This document shows positions 1 to 4,711 of a DNA stretch of 6,871 nucleotides, piece after piece. The notes under the pieces were generated by a model that saw only the letters and a program-made list of their open reading frames with translations, did not search any database and had not been told where the DNA came from. The translations under genes were made by a program, and so were the position numbers. The DNA is taken from the NCBI GenBank assembly GCA_024278415.1, contig JAJRTI010000593.1, positions 1 through 6,871 on the forward strand. The letters run 5' to 3'. Origin of the DNA: Planctomycetota bacterium (GTDB lineage Bacteria; Planctomycetota; Brocadiia; JAJRTI01). Within the stretch, counting starts at the first letter, position 1, and every line of letters begins with the position of its first letter.

Positions 1-7
1 AGGGAAA

Positions 8-102
8 CACAGATGTCCACTGATACCCACAGATCACACAGATGGGGCAAACGGCCGTCTCCTCTGATCTGCGCAATCTGTGGGTATCTGTGGGCGTCTG
101 TG
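8..102. repeat. Imperfect inverted repeat made of 10-nt CACAGAT/ATCTGTG units
   Basis: The arms are 8-43 and 67-102 (36 nt each, about 30 matching positions) around a 23-nt spacer. The right arm contains three consecutive 10-nt units at 76-85, 86-95 and 96-105 of the form RTCTGTGGRN. The left arm holds the complementary CACAGAT-type units. The 10-nt period places each unit on the same face of the helix. From general memory, similar CACAGATGAA-type intergenic repeats are common in environmental bacterial genomes; that is not verified here. A transcript across it could fold into a long hairpin. Function unknown. Confidence 0.75.
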
Positions 103-116
103 GATAACGCGAAATT

Positions 117-137
117 GGGTTGCGGGCGCAGCCCGCC
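117..137. repeat. GGGTTGCGG-led GC hairpin, copy 1
   Basis: The sequence GGGTTGCGG (117-125) runs into a hairpin with 6-bp arms GCGGGC (122-127) and GCCCGC (131-136) and loop GCA. The same GGGTTGCGG lead and palindromic continuation recur at 302-322 and at the right edge (6855-6868), suggesting a dispersed REP-like element family. No T-tract follows, so it is a poor intrinsic terminator. Confidence 0.5.
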
Positions 138-257
138 TTGTGTGGCCTGCCACGCCAGCGTGAAACTCCACGGGACGAGCCCGTGGCATCTCCAGAGGCC
201 TTGTGTGCTCGTTGTAGATGGCCCACATGAACCACCACAGGGCAAGCCTGTGGTATC
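135..257. repeat. Two degenerate tandem hairpin units with compensatory stem changes
   Basis: Unit 1 (135-190) and unit 2 (198-257) each start with GCCTTGTGTG (135-144 and 198-207). After a variable spacer each has a TGAA..C hairpin block (161-190 and 228-257, offset 67). The 23-nt hairpin cores at 168-190 and 235-257 match at 18 positions, and all five differences are transitions. The stems are CCACGGG/CCCGTGG (168-174, 180-186) and ACCACAGG/CCTGTGGT (234-241, 247-254). Two of the differences, G172 to A239 and C182 to T249, preserve one base pair. This points to selection on a folded RNA or single-stranded DNA form. Confidence 0.6.
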
Positions 258-301
258 CCGCTGATGTGTGCCTCTGCATCCGTGGGACCCATCTGCCCAT
301 T

Positions 302-322
302 GGGTTGCGGCCAACGGCCGCA
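302..322. repeat. GGGTTGCGG-led GC hairpin, copy 2
   Basis: GGGTTGCGGCC (302-312) continues into a hairpin with 7-bp arms TGCGGCC (306-312) and GGCCGCA (316-322) and an AAC loop. The 11-nt lead is identical to 6855-6865 at the other end of the window, and the AAC loop is shared with the hairpin at 6823-6841. GGTATCC just downstream (327-333) also follows the second tandem hairpin (252-258), so this may be a third degenerate unit of the array. Confidence 0.5.
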
Positions 323-392
323 CTAGGGTATCCGCCTTGAGATGTAGGTAAAGAGCAGGCCGTACGGCAGACGGCTGCGGCTTCACGCATCG

Positions 393-421
393 TTGACGCC
401 ATACGCGCACGGAGCTACCAT
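393..421 (+). promoter_or_regulatory. Candidate sigma70-type promoter for the gene at 488
   Basis: A TTGACG hexamer at 393-398 (five of six to TTGACA) is followed after exactly 17 bp by TACCAT at 416-421 (four of six to TATAAT, keeping the leading TA and final T). A start near 428 would leave a leader of about 60 nt before the ATG at 488. It is the best pair seen upstream of this gene. Two hexamers can match by chance, so this is a prediction. Confidence 0.4.
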
Positions 422-474
422 GCGCATCTGCCGTGTGATCAGGCGCGCGGCTCACGCCCCACCTCTACAAATGC

Positions 475-482
475 AAGGAGGG
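475..482 (+). promoter_or_regulatory. Strong Shine-Dalgarno, decides the start at 488
   Basis: AAGGAGGG at 475-482 sits 5 nt before the ATG at 488 and is close to a full anti-16S match. It clearly selects this ATG as the start of the large exported protein. Confidence 0.8.
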
Positions 483-487
483 TTGCC

Positions 488-2719
488 ATGTCTGGCCGTG
501 ATACGCTTCGAGTTTGGGCTTGCGCTCTGACACTCGTGCTCGCGCTGGCCGGAGCCACTCGCGCACAGGACGCCGCATCGTTCGAGGACATGCTGCCGGC
601 CACCACAGTGTTCACGCTCACACTGAAGAACCCCTCGTCGCAGCCGGCATACCTCGACTCCGCGTTCCACAAGATCGCGCAGCAGCCGGAGATGAAGGCG
701 TTCGATGAGCACGTGAAGGCCGAGGTCGGCCGGCTGCTCCAAGTGTACCAGCGCCAGATCCCGTTCGACGTGGGCCTCGTGCTCGATTTGCTCCAGGGGG
801 AAGTGTCGGTCGCGTTCACAGGCCTGGGCATGGGCGAGCAGGGCCCGGAGCCGGGCATCGTGATCTCGATTGTCTCGCCCAAGGGCCCGGAGGACGCGGA
901 GCGCATGCTGCTCGCGGCCATCCGCATGGCCCTGCACGGTGCGCAGCCCGCGGTCCAACCCGGCTTCGACCACGACGGGCAAAACGTGAAAGCCATCGCG
1001 CTGCCCATGGGCAAACTCTACGCCACCCGCGTGGGCGACCGCTTGGTCGCCGCGTACGGCAAGTCGACCATGCTCCAAGTGCTCACCTTCGCCAAGACCA
1101 AGGTGGGCACGCTCAGCACCCAGCCCACCTTCAAGACGGCCGCGGCCAAGACCGGCTGGACCGACGCAATGGCCCGGCTCTACCTGAACACGACTGTGCT
1201 GTTCATGCAGTTCGGCGCGATGATGCCGCCCAACGTGGCCGACACCTTGCAGGCGTACGGCCTCAACACGGTCCAAGCCGTGGCCGCGACGTCGCGCTTT
1301 GCCGATGGCGGCATTCGGGACGCGGTCTACATCCACCAGCCCGGCCCGCGCGGGGGCTTCATCCCCGCGGCCGGCAACCCGGTGGACTTGGCCCTGCTCA
1401 AGGCCGTGCCCAAGAATTGCTCGATGTTTTCGCTGGCGAGCGTGGACATCCCGAAGGCGTACGACCAAGTGATGGCGCTCATCAAATCCTCCAACGCCAA
1501 CGACTACAAGCAGACGCTGGACGCCCTGGGCCAAGCGGAAGCGCAGCTCGGCTTCAGCATTCGCGACGACCTCGTCGGGTCTATGGGGCGGCAAATGCTC
1601 GTGTCGTTCACGCCGTACCAGACCGTGCTCGGCATCGAGTTGAAGGAGCCCGCGCAGTTCGAGGGCTGCCTCGAGCAGATGGCCGCACTCGCGCCCGGCA
1701 AGGTCACGTGGGGCGAGATCGAATACCGCGGCCAGCGCATTCGGCACCTGGACATCCTCGCCGCGCCCATGCCCATCTGCCCCTCGTACACGATCTACGG
1801 CAAGTTCGCTGTGATCGGCCTGTTCCCGCAAACGCTCAAGGCGTTCATCGACCAGACCCAAGGCGACCGCGGCTCGATCCTCGACAACAAGGACTTCCAG
1901 CGCACGTGCGGCAAGTTCCTCAAGGGCTGCGACTCGATCGGGTACGTGAACGCGGCCGGAGGGCTCAAGGGCTTCTACACCCTGCTCGTCATGGCGGCGC
2001 AAGCGATGCACGGCGTGCCGCAGGTGCAGCTTCGCGGCGAGTTGATGCCCCACCCCAACGTGCTCGACCCGTATCTGTTCGGCGTCGGCAGCGGCACGAT
2101 CAACACGGCCGACGGCCTGCTCGCGGAGTACTACTCTCCAGTCGGATCGTTGGGCGCAGTCCTCGGGCTGTTAGGCGGCTTAGGCGACATGAACCAAGTA
2201 GCAGGCCCACAGCTCCTCGCGGCGTCGAGTGTGATGACCGCCATGCTCCTGCCCGCGCTCGCCCGCGCGCGTGGCGAAGCGCGCAAAGCCGTGTGCAAGA
2301 GCAACATCAAGCAGATCGGCCTCGCCATGGCCATGTATCAGAACGACTTCAACGAGCAGACCCCCAACAAGCTCGACGACCTGTACGACCAGTACATCAC
2401 GGCTAAACAGATCTTCAAGTGCCCGCAGGACAACCGGCCCATGACCATCGGCCAGGGCATCCAGTGCAGCTATATCTACGTCGGCCGGACGCCGCGCACG
2501 ACGGACCCGCAAGTCGCGATCCTTTGGGACAAGCGCGGCAACCACCGCCGCGGCCGCAACGTGCTCTTCTACGACGGATCCGTCCGGTGGGTGCCAGAAT
2601 TCCGACTTCGCCGCGTGCTCAACGACAGCCTCCAGCGGCTCCAGCGCAACCAAGAGTGGCCGCAGATGGACCCGCAGCGCCGTGCGGCCATCGAGACGGT
2701 CTACAGGCAGGCGCGATGA
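488..2719 (+). CDS. Large exported protein with C-terminal H-X9-DG pseudopilin-like domain
   Basis: The product is 743 residues, exported and of unknown function. Residues 1-26 form a signal peptide with basic start, hydrophobic core and an ATRA cut before Gln27. Residues about 35-285 and 290-510 look like two related halves, each opening with a (L/V)P..(C/T).(F)..(L) strand and a later DLL/DDL..LQG/MGR segment, loosely reminiscent of DUF3352-type proteins. Residues about 575-715 resemble planctomycete pseudopilin-like (DUF1559-type) domains: hydrophobic stretch, LLPAL at 587-591, Cys603-x-SN-x-KQIG, a CPQD segment, and the H-X9-DG motif as His686 and Asp696-Gly697. Unlike true pseudopilins, this domain is C-terminal and lacks the GFTLIE prepilin cleavage site. 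The start is set by a strong Shine-Dalgarno. The gene is monocistronic and converges on the 2790-3110 gene. Being secreted or periplasmic, perhaps surface-attached, is inference; the domain calls are by eye. Confidence 0.85.
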   Translation: MSGRDTLRVWACALTLVLALAGATRAQDAASFEDMLPATTVFTLTLKNPSSQPAYLDSAFHKIAQQPEMKAFDEHVKAEVGRLLQVYQRQIPFDVGLVLDLLQGEVSVAFTGLGMGEQGPEPGIVISIVSPKGPEDAERMLLAAIRMALHGAQPAVQPGFDHDGQNVKAIALPMGKLYATRVGDRLVAAYGKSTMLQVLTFAKTKVGTLSTQPTFKTAAAKTGWTDAMARLYLNTTVLFMQFGAMMPPNVADTLQAYGLNTVQAVAATSRFADGGIRDAVYIHQPGPRGGFIPAAGNPVDLALLKAVPKNCSMFSLASVDIPKAYDQVMALIKSSNANDYKQTLDALGQAEAQLGFSIRDDLVGSMGRQMLVSFTPYQTVLGIELKEPAQFEGCLEQMAALAPGKVTWGEIEYRGQRIRHLDILAAPMPICPSYTIYGKFAVIGLFPQTLKAFIDQTQGDRGSILDNKDFQRTCGKFLKGCDSIGYVNAAGGLKGFYTLLVMAAQAMHGVPQVQLRGELMPHPNVLDPYLFGVGSGTINTADGLLAEYYSPVGSLGAVLGLLGGLGDMNQVAGPQLLAASSVMTAMLLPALARARGEARKAVCKSNIKQIGLAMAMYQNDFNEQTPNKLDDLYDQYITAKQIFKCPQDNRPMTIGQGIQCSYIYVGRTPRTTDPQVAILWDKRGNHRRGRNVLFYDGSVRWVPEFRLRRVLNDSLQRLQRNQEWPQMDPQRRAAIETVYRQAR

Positions 2720-2734
2720 TTGCGGAAGGGCTGG

Positions 2735-2784
2735 TGGTTGATGGTTGATGCAGAAGGCCAATGCAAGCCATCAACCATGAACCA
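2735..2784. repeat. Heptamer-based hairpin between convergent genes
   Basis: The arms at 2735-2750 and 2769-2784 pair at 15 of 16 positions across an 18-nt loop. The left arm is two copies of GGTTGAT plus a G (2736-2750); the right arm is ATCAACC then ATGAACC. It lies between the stops of the genes ending at 2719 (+) and 2790 (-), where a bidirectional terminator would be expected. There is no T-run on either side and the stem is not GC-rich, so its role as a terminator is uncertain. It may instead be an inverted pair of a dispersed heptamer repeat. Confidence 0.6.
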
Positions 2785-2789
2785 TATCT

Positions 2790-3110
2790 TCAGAACCCCT
2801 CCAGCCCCCTCACCGCCTCTCCGCACCGGGAGCAACGCGGCATGGTGGGATCGACCGGCATGCGGCAGGCCATGCAGTTGAAGTACACGCCCTCCTCGGC
2901 CGAGACGACACAGTCGTCGTAGAACGTCTGCGTGCACAAGAAGCTTCGGGCGCGCAGAGCGTCGTCGTCCTCTACGCGCAGCACCGCCTTGCCGCCCTTG
3001 ATGCGCTGCAAGTCGCTCGCGATGCGTTGGGCGGCCAGCGCGGCGCGAGCGTCGTACGCGAGCCCATACGGGCCGATCATGACCGCGATGATCTGTCGGT
3101 TCTCTGGCAT
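2790..3110 (-). CDS. Small hypothetical protein with C-terminal zinc ribbon
   Basis: The product is 106 residues; I do not recognise the family. The N-terminal half reads as a mixed alpha/beta segment starting IIAVMIGPYGLAYDARAA. The C-terminal half holds Cys79-x2-Cys82-x10-Cys93-x2-Cys96, a classical zinc-ribbon spacing, with two further cysteines at 59 and 67. There is no signal peptide, so it is probably cytoplasmic. The frame stays open upstream to an ATG at 3146 and a TTG at 3173, but both overlap the promoter elements (-10 at 3150-3145, -35 at 3173-3168), so the ATG at 3110 is preferred. Its Shine-Dalgarno is weak and the leader would be only about 28 nt. It is divergent from the oxidoreductase gene at 3276. 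Zinc binding, and any nucleic acid or protein partner, is inference. Confidence 0.7.
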   Translation of the reverse strand: MPENRQIIAVMIGPYGLAYDARAALAAQRIASDLQRIKGGKAVLRVEDDDALRARSFLCTQTFYDDCVVSAEEGVYFNCMACRMPVDPTMPRCSRCGEAVRGLEGF

Positions 3111-3144
3111 GCTTGGGTCCCGGATAGCAGGGGTGAGAGCGCAC

Positions 3145-3173
3145 ATTGTAGTGGTGGCGCCTGTGCCGCGCAA
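3145..3173 (-). promoter_or_regulatory. Candidate promoter for the zinc-ribbon gene
   Basis: Reading the minus strand, TTGCGC (3173-3168) is followed after 17 bp by TACAAT (3150-3145), five of six to the consensus -10. A start near 3138 gives a leader of about 28 nt to the ATG at 3110. The -35 hexamer is the same as that of the phosphatase gene at the right end, and its TTG is the upstream pseudo-start of the zinc-ribbon frame. Confidence 0.5.
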
Positions 3174-3181
3174 CGTTGCGC
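3168..3181. promoter_or_regulatory. Perfect 14-bp palindrome overlapping the -35 (candidate operator)
   Basis: GCGCAACGTTGCGC is a perfect 14-bp palindrome. Its left half is the -35 hexamer of the minus-strand promoter at 3145-3173, placing its centre near -36 relative to the predicted start. This is a typical position for a dimeric repressor site. It also lies in the divergent region shared with the gene at 3276. The regulator is unknown, and the site could be chance in GC-rich DNA. Confidence 0.35.
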
Positions 3182-3221
3182 CACCGGCTGTTGTTTCGGG
3201 CGGACGCTTGCGCTAACCTAC

Positions 3222-3250
3222 TCGGTCCGATCTGTCTGATCTGTCTGATC
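3222..3250. repeat. 9-nt tandem repeat GATCTGTCT
   Basis: Two exact copies of GATCTGTCT (3229-3237, 3238-3246) plus GATC (3247-3250) are preceded by a degenerate copy, TCGGTCC (3222-3228). It sits directly upstream of the oxidoreductase gene and abuts a 7-nt tandem repeat, so the two form a composite repeat block. Confidence 0.65.
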
Positions 3251-3252
3251 GA

Positions 3253-3267
3253 GAACCAAGAACCAAG
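3253..3267. repeat. 7-nt tandem repeat GAACCAA
   Basis: Two exact copies of GAACCAA (3253-3259, 3260-3266) plus one G. It occupies the place where a Shine-Dalgarno for the ATG at 3276 would be expected, and no such sequence is present. It is short, but it is one of several different short-period repeats in this window. Confidence 0.55.
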
Positions 3268-3275
3268 CCCCCCAC

Positions 3276-4616
3276 ATGCCGCCTGCCCCCAAGACCCAAG
3301 ACGAACTGTTCGCCATGGCTGCCGCGGCCGGCGTGGCTCTCCCCTGGAGCGACGACACGTCCGTGTTGTGTGAGCCGTGGGCCGGCCTCGCCCGGCCATT
3401 GCCCAACCGCATGATCGTGCACCCCATGGAGGGCTTCGACTCGACGGACGACGGCGGGCCGAGCGAGTTGGCCTTCAGGCGCTACCATCGCTTCGCAGCC
3501 GGGGGTGCGGGCTTGCTCTGGTTCGAGGCGACCGCGGTGCTCCACGAGGCGCGGTCCAACGCGCACCAGCTCTGGCTCCACGAGGGCAACAAGGCCGCGT
3601 TCGCGCGCCTGCTGGAGGAGGCCAAGCAGAAGGCCGCGGAGGCTATGGGGCCCGGCCACGTGCCCTACTGCGTCCTCCAACTCACCCACTCCGGCCGCTA
3701 CAGCCGGCCCGAAGGCACGCCCGCACCGATCATCGCGCACCACGACGCGGTCCTCGACCCCGCACACGACCTGCCGCCCAACTACCCACTCGTGACTGAC
3801 GGCGAGTTGGAGCGCATCGAGGACGCGTTCGTGGCCGCGGCCCGGATCGCGTACGACATCGGCTTCGACTCGGTCGACGTGAAGTCCTGCCACCGCTACC
3901 TCATGAACGAACTGCTCGCCGCGCACACGCGCGAGGGCCGGTATGGCGGCAGCTACGAAAACCGCACACGCTTCGCCAAGAACATCATCGGCAAGATCCA
4001 CGCGGAACTTGGCGCGGACAAAGCGATTTCCCCGCGGCTTGGCGTGTACGATGGCATCGCCTATCCATACGGCTGGGGCGTGAAGGCCGAAGACGGGTCT
4101 CTGGAGATGGATCTCTCCGAGCCGATCCGCTTCATCGGCGAGTTGCGAGACATGGGCGTGAAGCTCGTGAACGTGACCATGGGCAACCCGTACCACAACC
4201 CGCACGTGAACCGGCCATATTCTAAGACGGTCAAGGATCTTCCTGATTCGCCCGAGAATCCGATCATCGGCGCCGCGCGCATCCTCAACGGTGCGGCCGA
4301 GGTGCAGGCTGCGCACCCGGACGTGGCCATGATCGGCAGCGGCATCAGTTGGCTGCGCGACTTGTGGCCGAACGTCGCGGCCGGCGCGCTGGAGCAGGGC
4401 CTGGGGCTGATCGGGCTCGGCCGGCAGGCGTTTGCGTACCCCTTCTTTGCCAAAGAGATCCTCGACACGGGCACACTCGCCCGCCAGCACACGTGCATCA
4501 CTTGCGCGGCCTGCACGTGGCTCATGCGCAAGGGGGGCCCGACCGGGTGCCCGCAGTTCGACCAGGAGGGGTACGCGGCGATCTACCAACGGCTACGCGG
4601 CCAGGACGGCGGCTAG
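3276..4616 (+). CDS. Old Yellow Enzyme family FMN oxidoreductase with terminal Fe-S motif
   Basis: The product is 446 residues, an NADH:flavin oxidoreductase/Old Yellow Enzyme-type TIM barrel that probably binds FMN and reduces an unidentified unsaturated substrate in the cytoplasm. Family marks, in order: PNR..(I)HPMEG at 43-53, QLTHSGRYSRP around His138-Arg141, the SCHRYLMNELL active-site strand with His206, YGGSYENRTRF at 223-233, a GSGIS phosphate loop at 354-358 and GLGR at 380-383. Close to the end are Cys407-x2-Cys410-x2-Cys413-x11-Cys425, matching the [4Fe-4S] ligand arrangement of trimethylamine dehydrogenase and 2,4-dienoyl-CoA reductase. Those enzymes (about 670-730 residues) continue into nucleotide-binding domains; this one stops 21 residues later. 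No Shine-Dalgarno precedes the ATG. The next in-frame ATG is at 3315, but the longer N-terminus looks family-like. No strong plus-strand promoter is evident. Substrate unknown. Confidence 0.88.
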   Translation: MPPAPKTQDELFAMAAAAGVALPWSDDTSVLCEPWAGLARPLPNRMIVHPMEGFDSTDDGGPSELAFRRYHRFAAGGAGLLWFEATAVLHEARSNAHQLWLHEGNKAAFARLLEEAKQKAAEAMGPGHVPYCVLQLTHSGRYSRPEGTPAPIIAHHDAVLDPAHDLPPNYPLVTDGELERIEDAFVAAARIAYDIGFDSVDVKSCHRYLMNELLAAHTREGRYGGSYENRTRFAKNIIGKIHAELGADKAISPRLGVYDGIAYPYGWGVKAEDGSLEMDLSEPIRFIGELRDMGVKLVNVTMGNPYHNPHVNRPYSKTVKDLPDSPENPIIGAARILNGAAEVQAAHPDVAMIGSGISWLRDLWPNVAAGALEQGLGLIGLGRQAFAYPFFAKEILDTGTLARQHTCITCAACTWLMRKGGPTGCPQFDQEGYAAIYQRLRGQDGG

Positions 4617-4630
4617 CCCGCGAAAAGCGG

Positions 4631-4659
4631 TTGCATTGGCCGGCGTGGCCCCATACAAT
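4631..4659 (+). promoter_or_regulatory. Candidate promoter for the TPR-like gene
   Basis: TTGCAT (4631-4636), a 17-bp spacer and TACAAT (4654-4659, five of six) form a promoter-like pair. A start near 4666 would give a leader of about 46 nt. It shows that the gene at 4712 need not be co-transcribed with the oxidoreductase gene that ends 95 bp upstream. The -35 keeps TTG but is otherwise poor. Confidence 0.45.
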
Positions 4660-4700
4660 GGAAGTGCAGAAGCCCGGTTGCCATTAGCGGTCACCATTCT

Positions 4701-4707
4701 GAGAGGA
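4701..4707 (+). promoter_or_regulatory. Shine-Dalgarno for the gene at 4712
   Basis: GAGAGGA at 4701-4707 contains GAGG 5 nt before the ATG at 4712 and 8 nt before the adjacent ATG at 4715. Either of the two tandem ATGs could be used; the second has slightly more usual spacing. The difference is one methionine. Confidence 0.6.
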
Positions 4708-4711
4708 TCCC

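Larger units (their letters stand above)
1..487. other. Gene-free intergenic region rich in repeats
   Basis: No credible gene lies here. The open frames that cross it (for example 13-264 on + and 34-402 on -) run through inverted repeats and hairpins, lack Shine-Dalgarno sequences and have no recognisable domain. The content, in order, is a 10-nt-phased inverted repeat (8-102), GC-rich hairpins (122-136, 168-186, 234-254, 306-322), about 60 bases without clear structure (336-392), a promoter-like pair (393-421) and the leader of the gene that starts at 488. The region before position 1 is not visible, so the upstream neighbour is unknown. Confidence 0.75.

Noticed and set aside
99..107. Consensus DnaA box (TTATCCACA on the minus strand)
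   Set aside because: Only one box is seen, it is generated by the last unit of a tandem repeat, and there is no AT-rich unwinding region or dnaA/dnaN gene, so an origin is not supported.
34..402. Minus-strand open frame of 122 codons over the left intergenic region
   Set aside because: It runs through the inverted repeat and several hairpins, has no domain and no ribosome site, and is best explained by high GC.
452..2053. Minus-strand 533-codon frame antisense to the large exported protein
   Set aside because: The translation is a low-complexity mix of Arg, His, Leu, Val and Glu typical of a GC-rich shadow; the plus frame has signal peptide, Shine-Dalgarno and family motifs.
3191..3219. Plus-strand promoter TTGTTT-N17-TAACCT for the oxidoreductase gene
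   Set aside because: Each hexamer matches only about three of six consensus bases, which is no better than chance, so it is not listed as a feature.
3213..4589. Minus-strand 458-codon frame opposite the oxidoreductase
   Set aside because: Arg/Val/His-rich shadow frame without motifs; the plus frame carries the complete Old Yellow Enzyme signature.
4618..4634. Small hairpin CCGC/GCGG after the oxidoreductase stop as a terminator
   Set aside because: The stem is only 4 bp, is not followed by a T-run, and runs into the -35 of the next gene.
4628..4685. Repeated CGGTTGC(C)ATT at 4628 and 4675 as a paired regulator site
   Set aside because: Only a 7-nt exact core with an indel after it; in this base composition that is not convincing.
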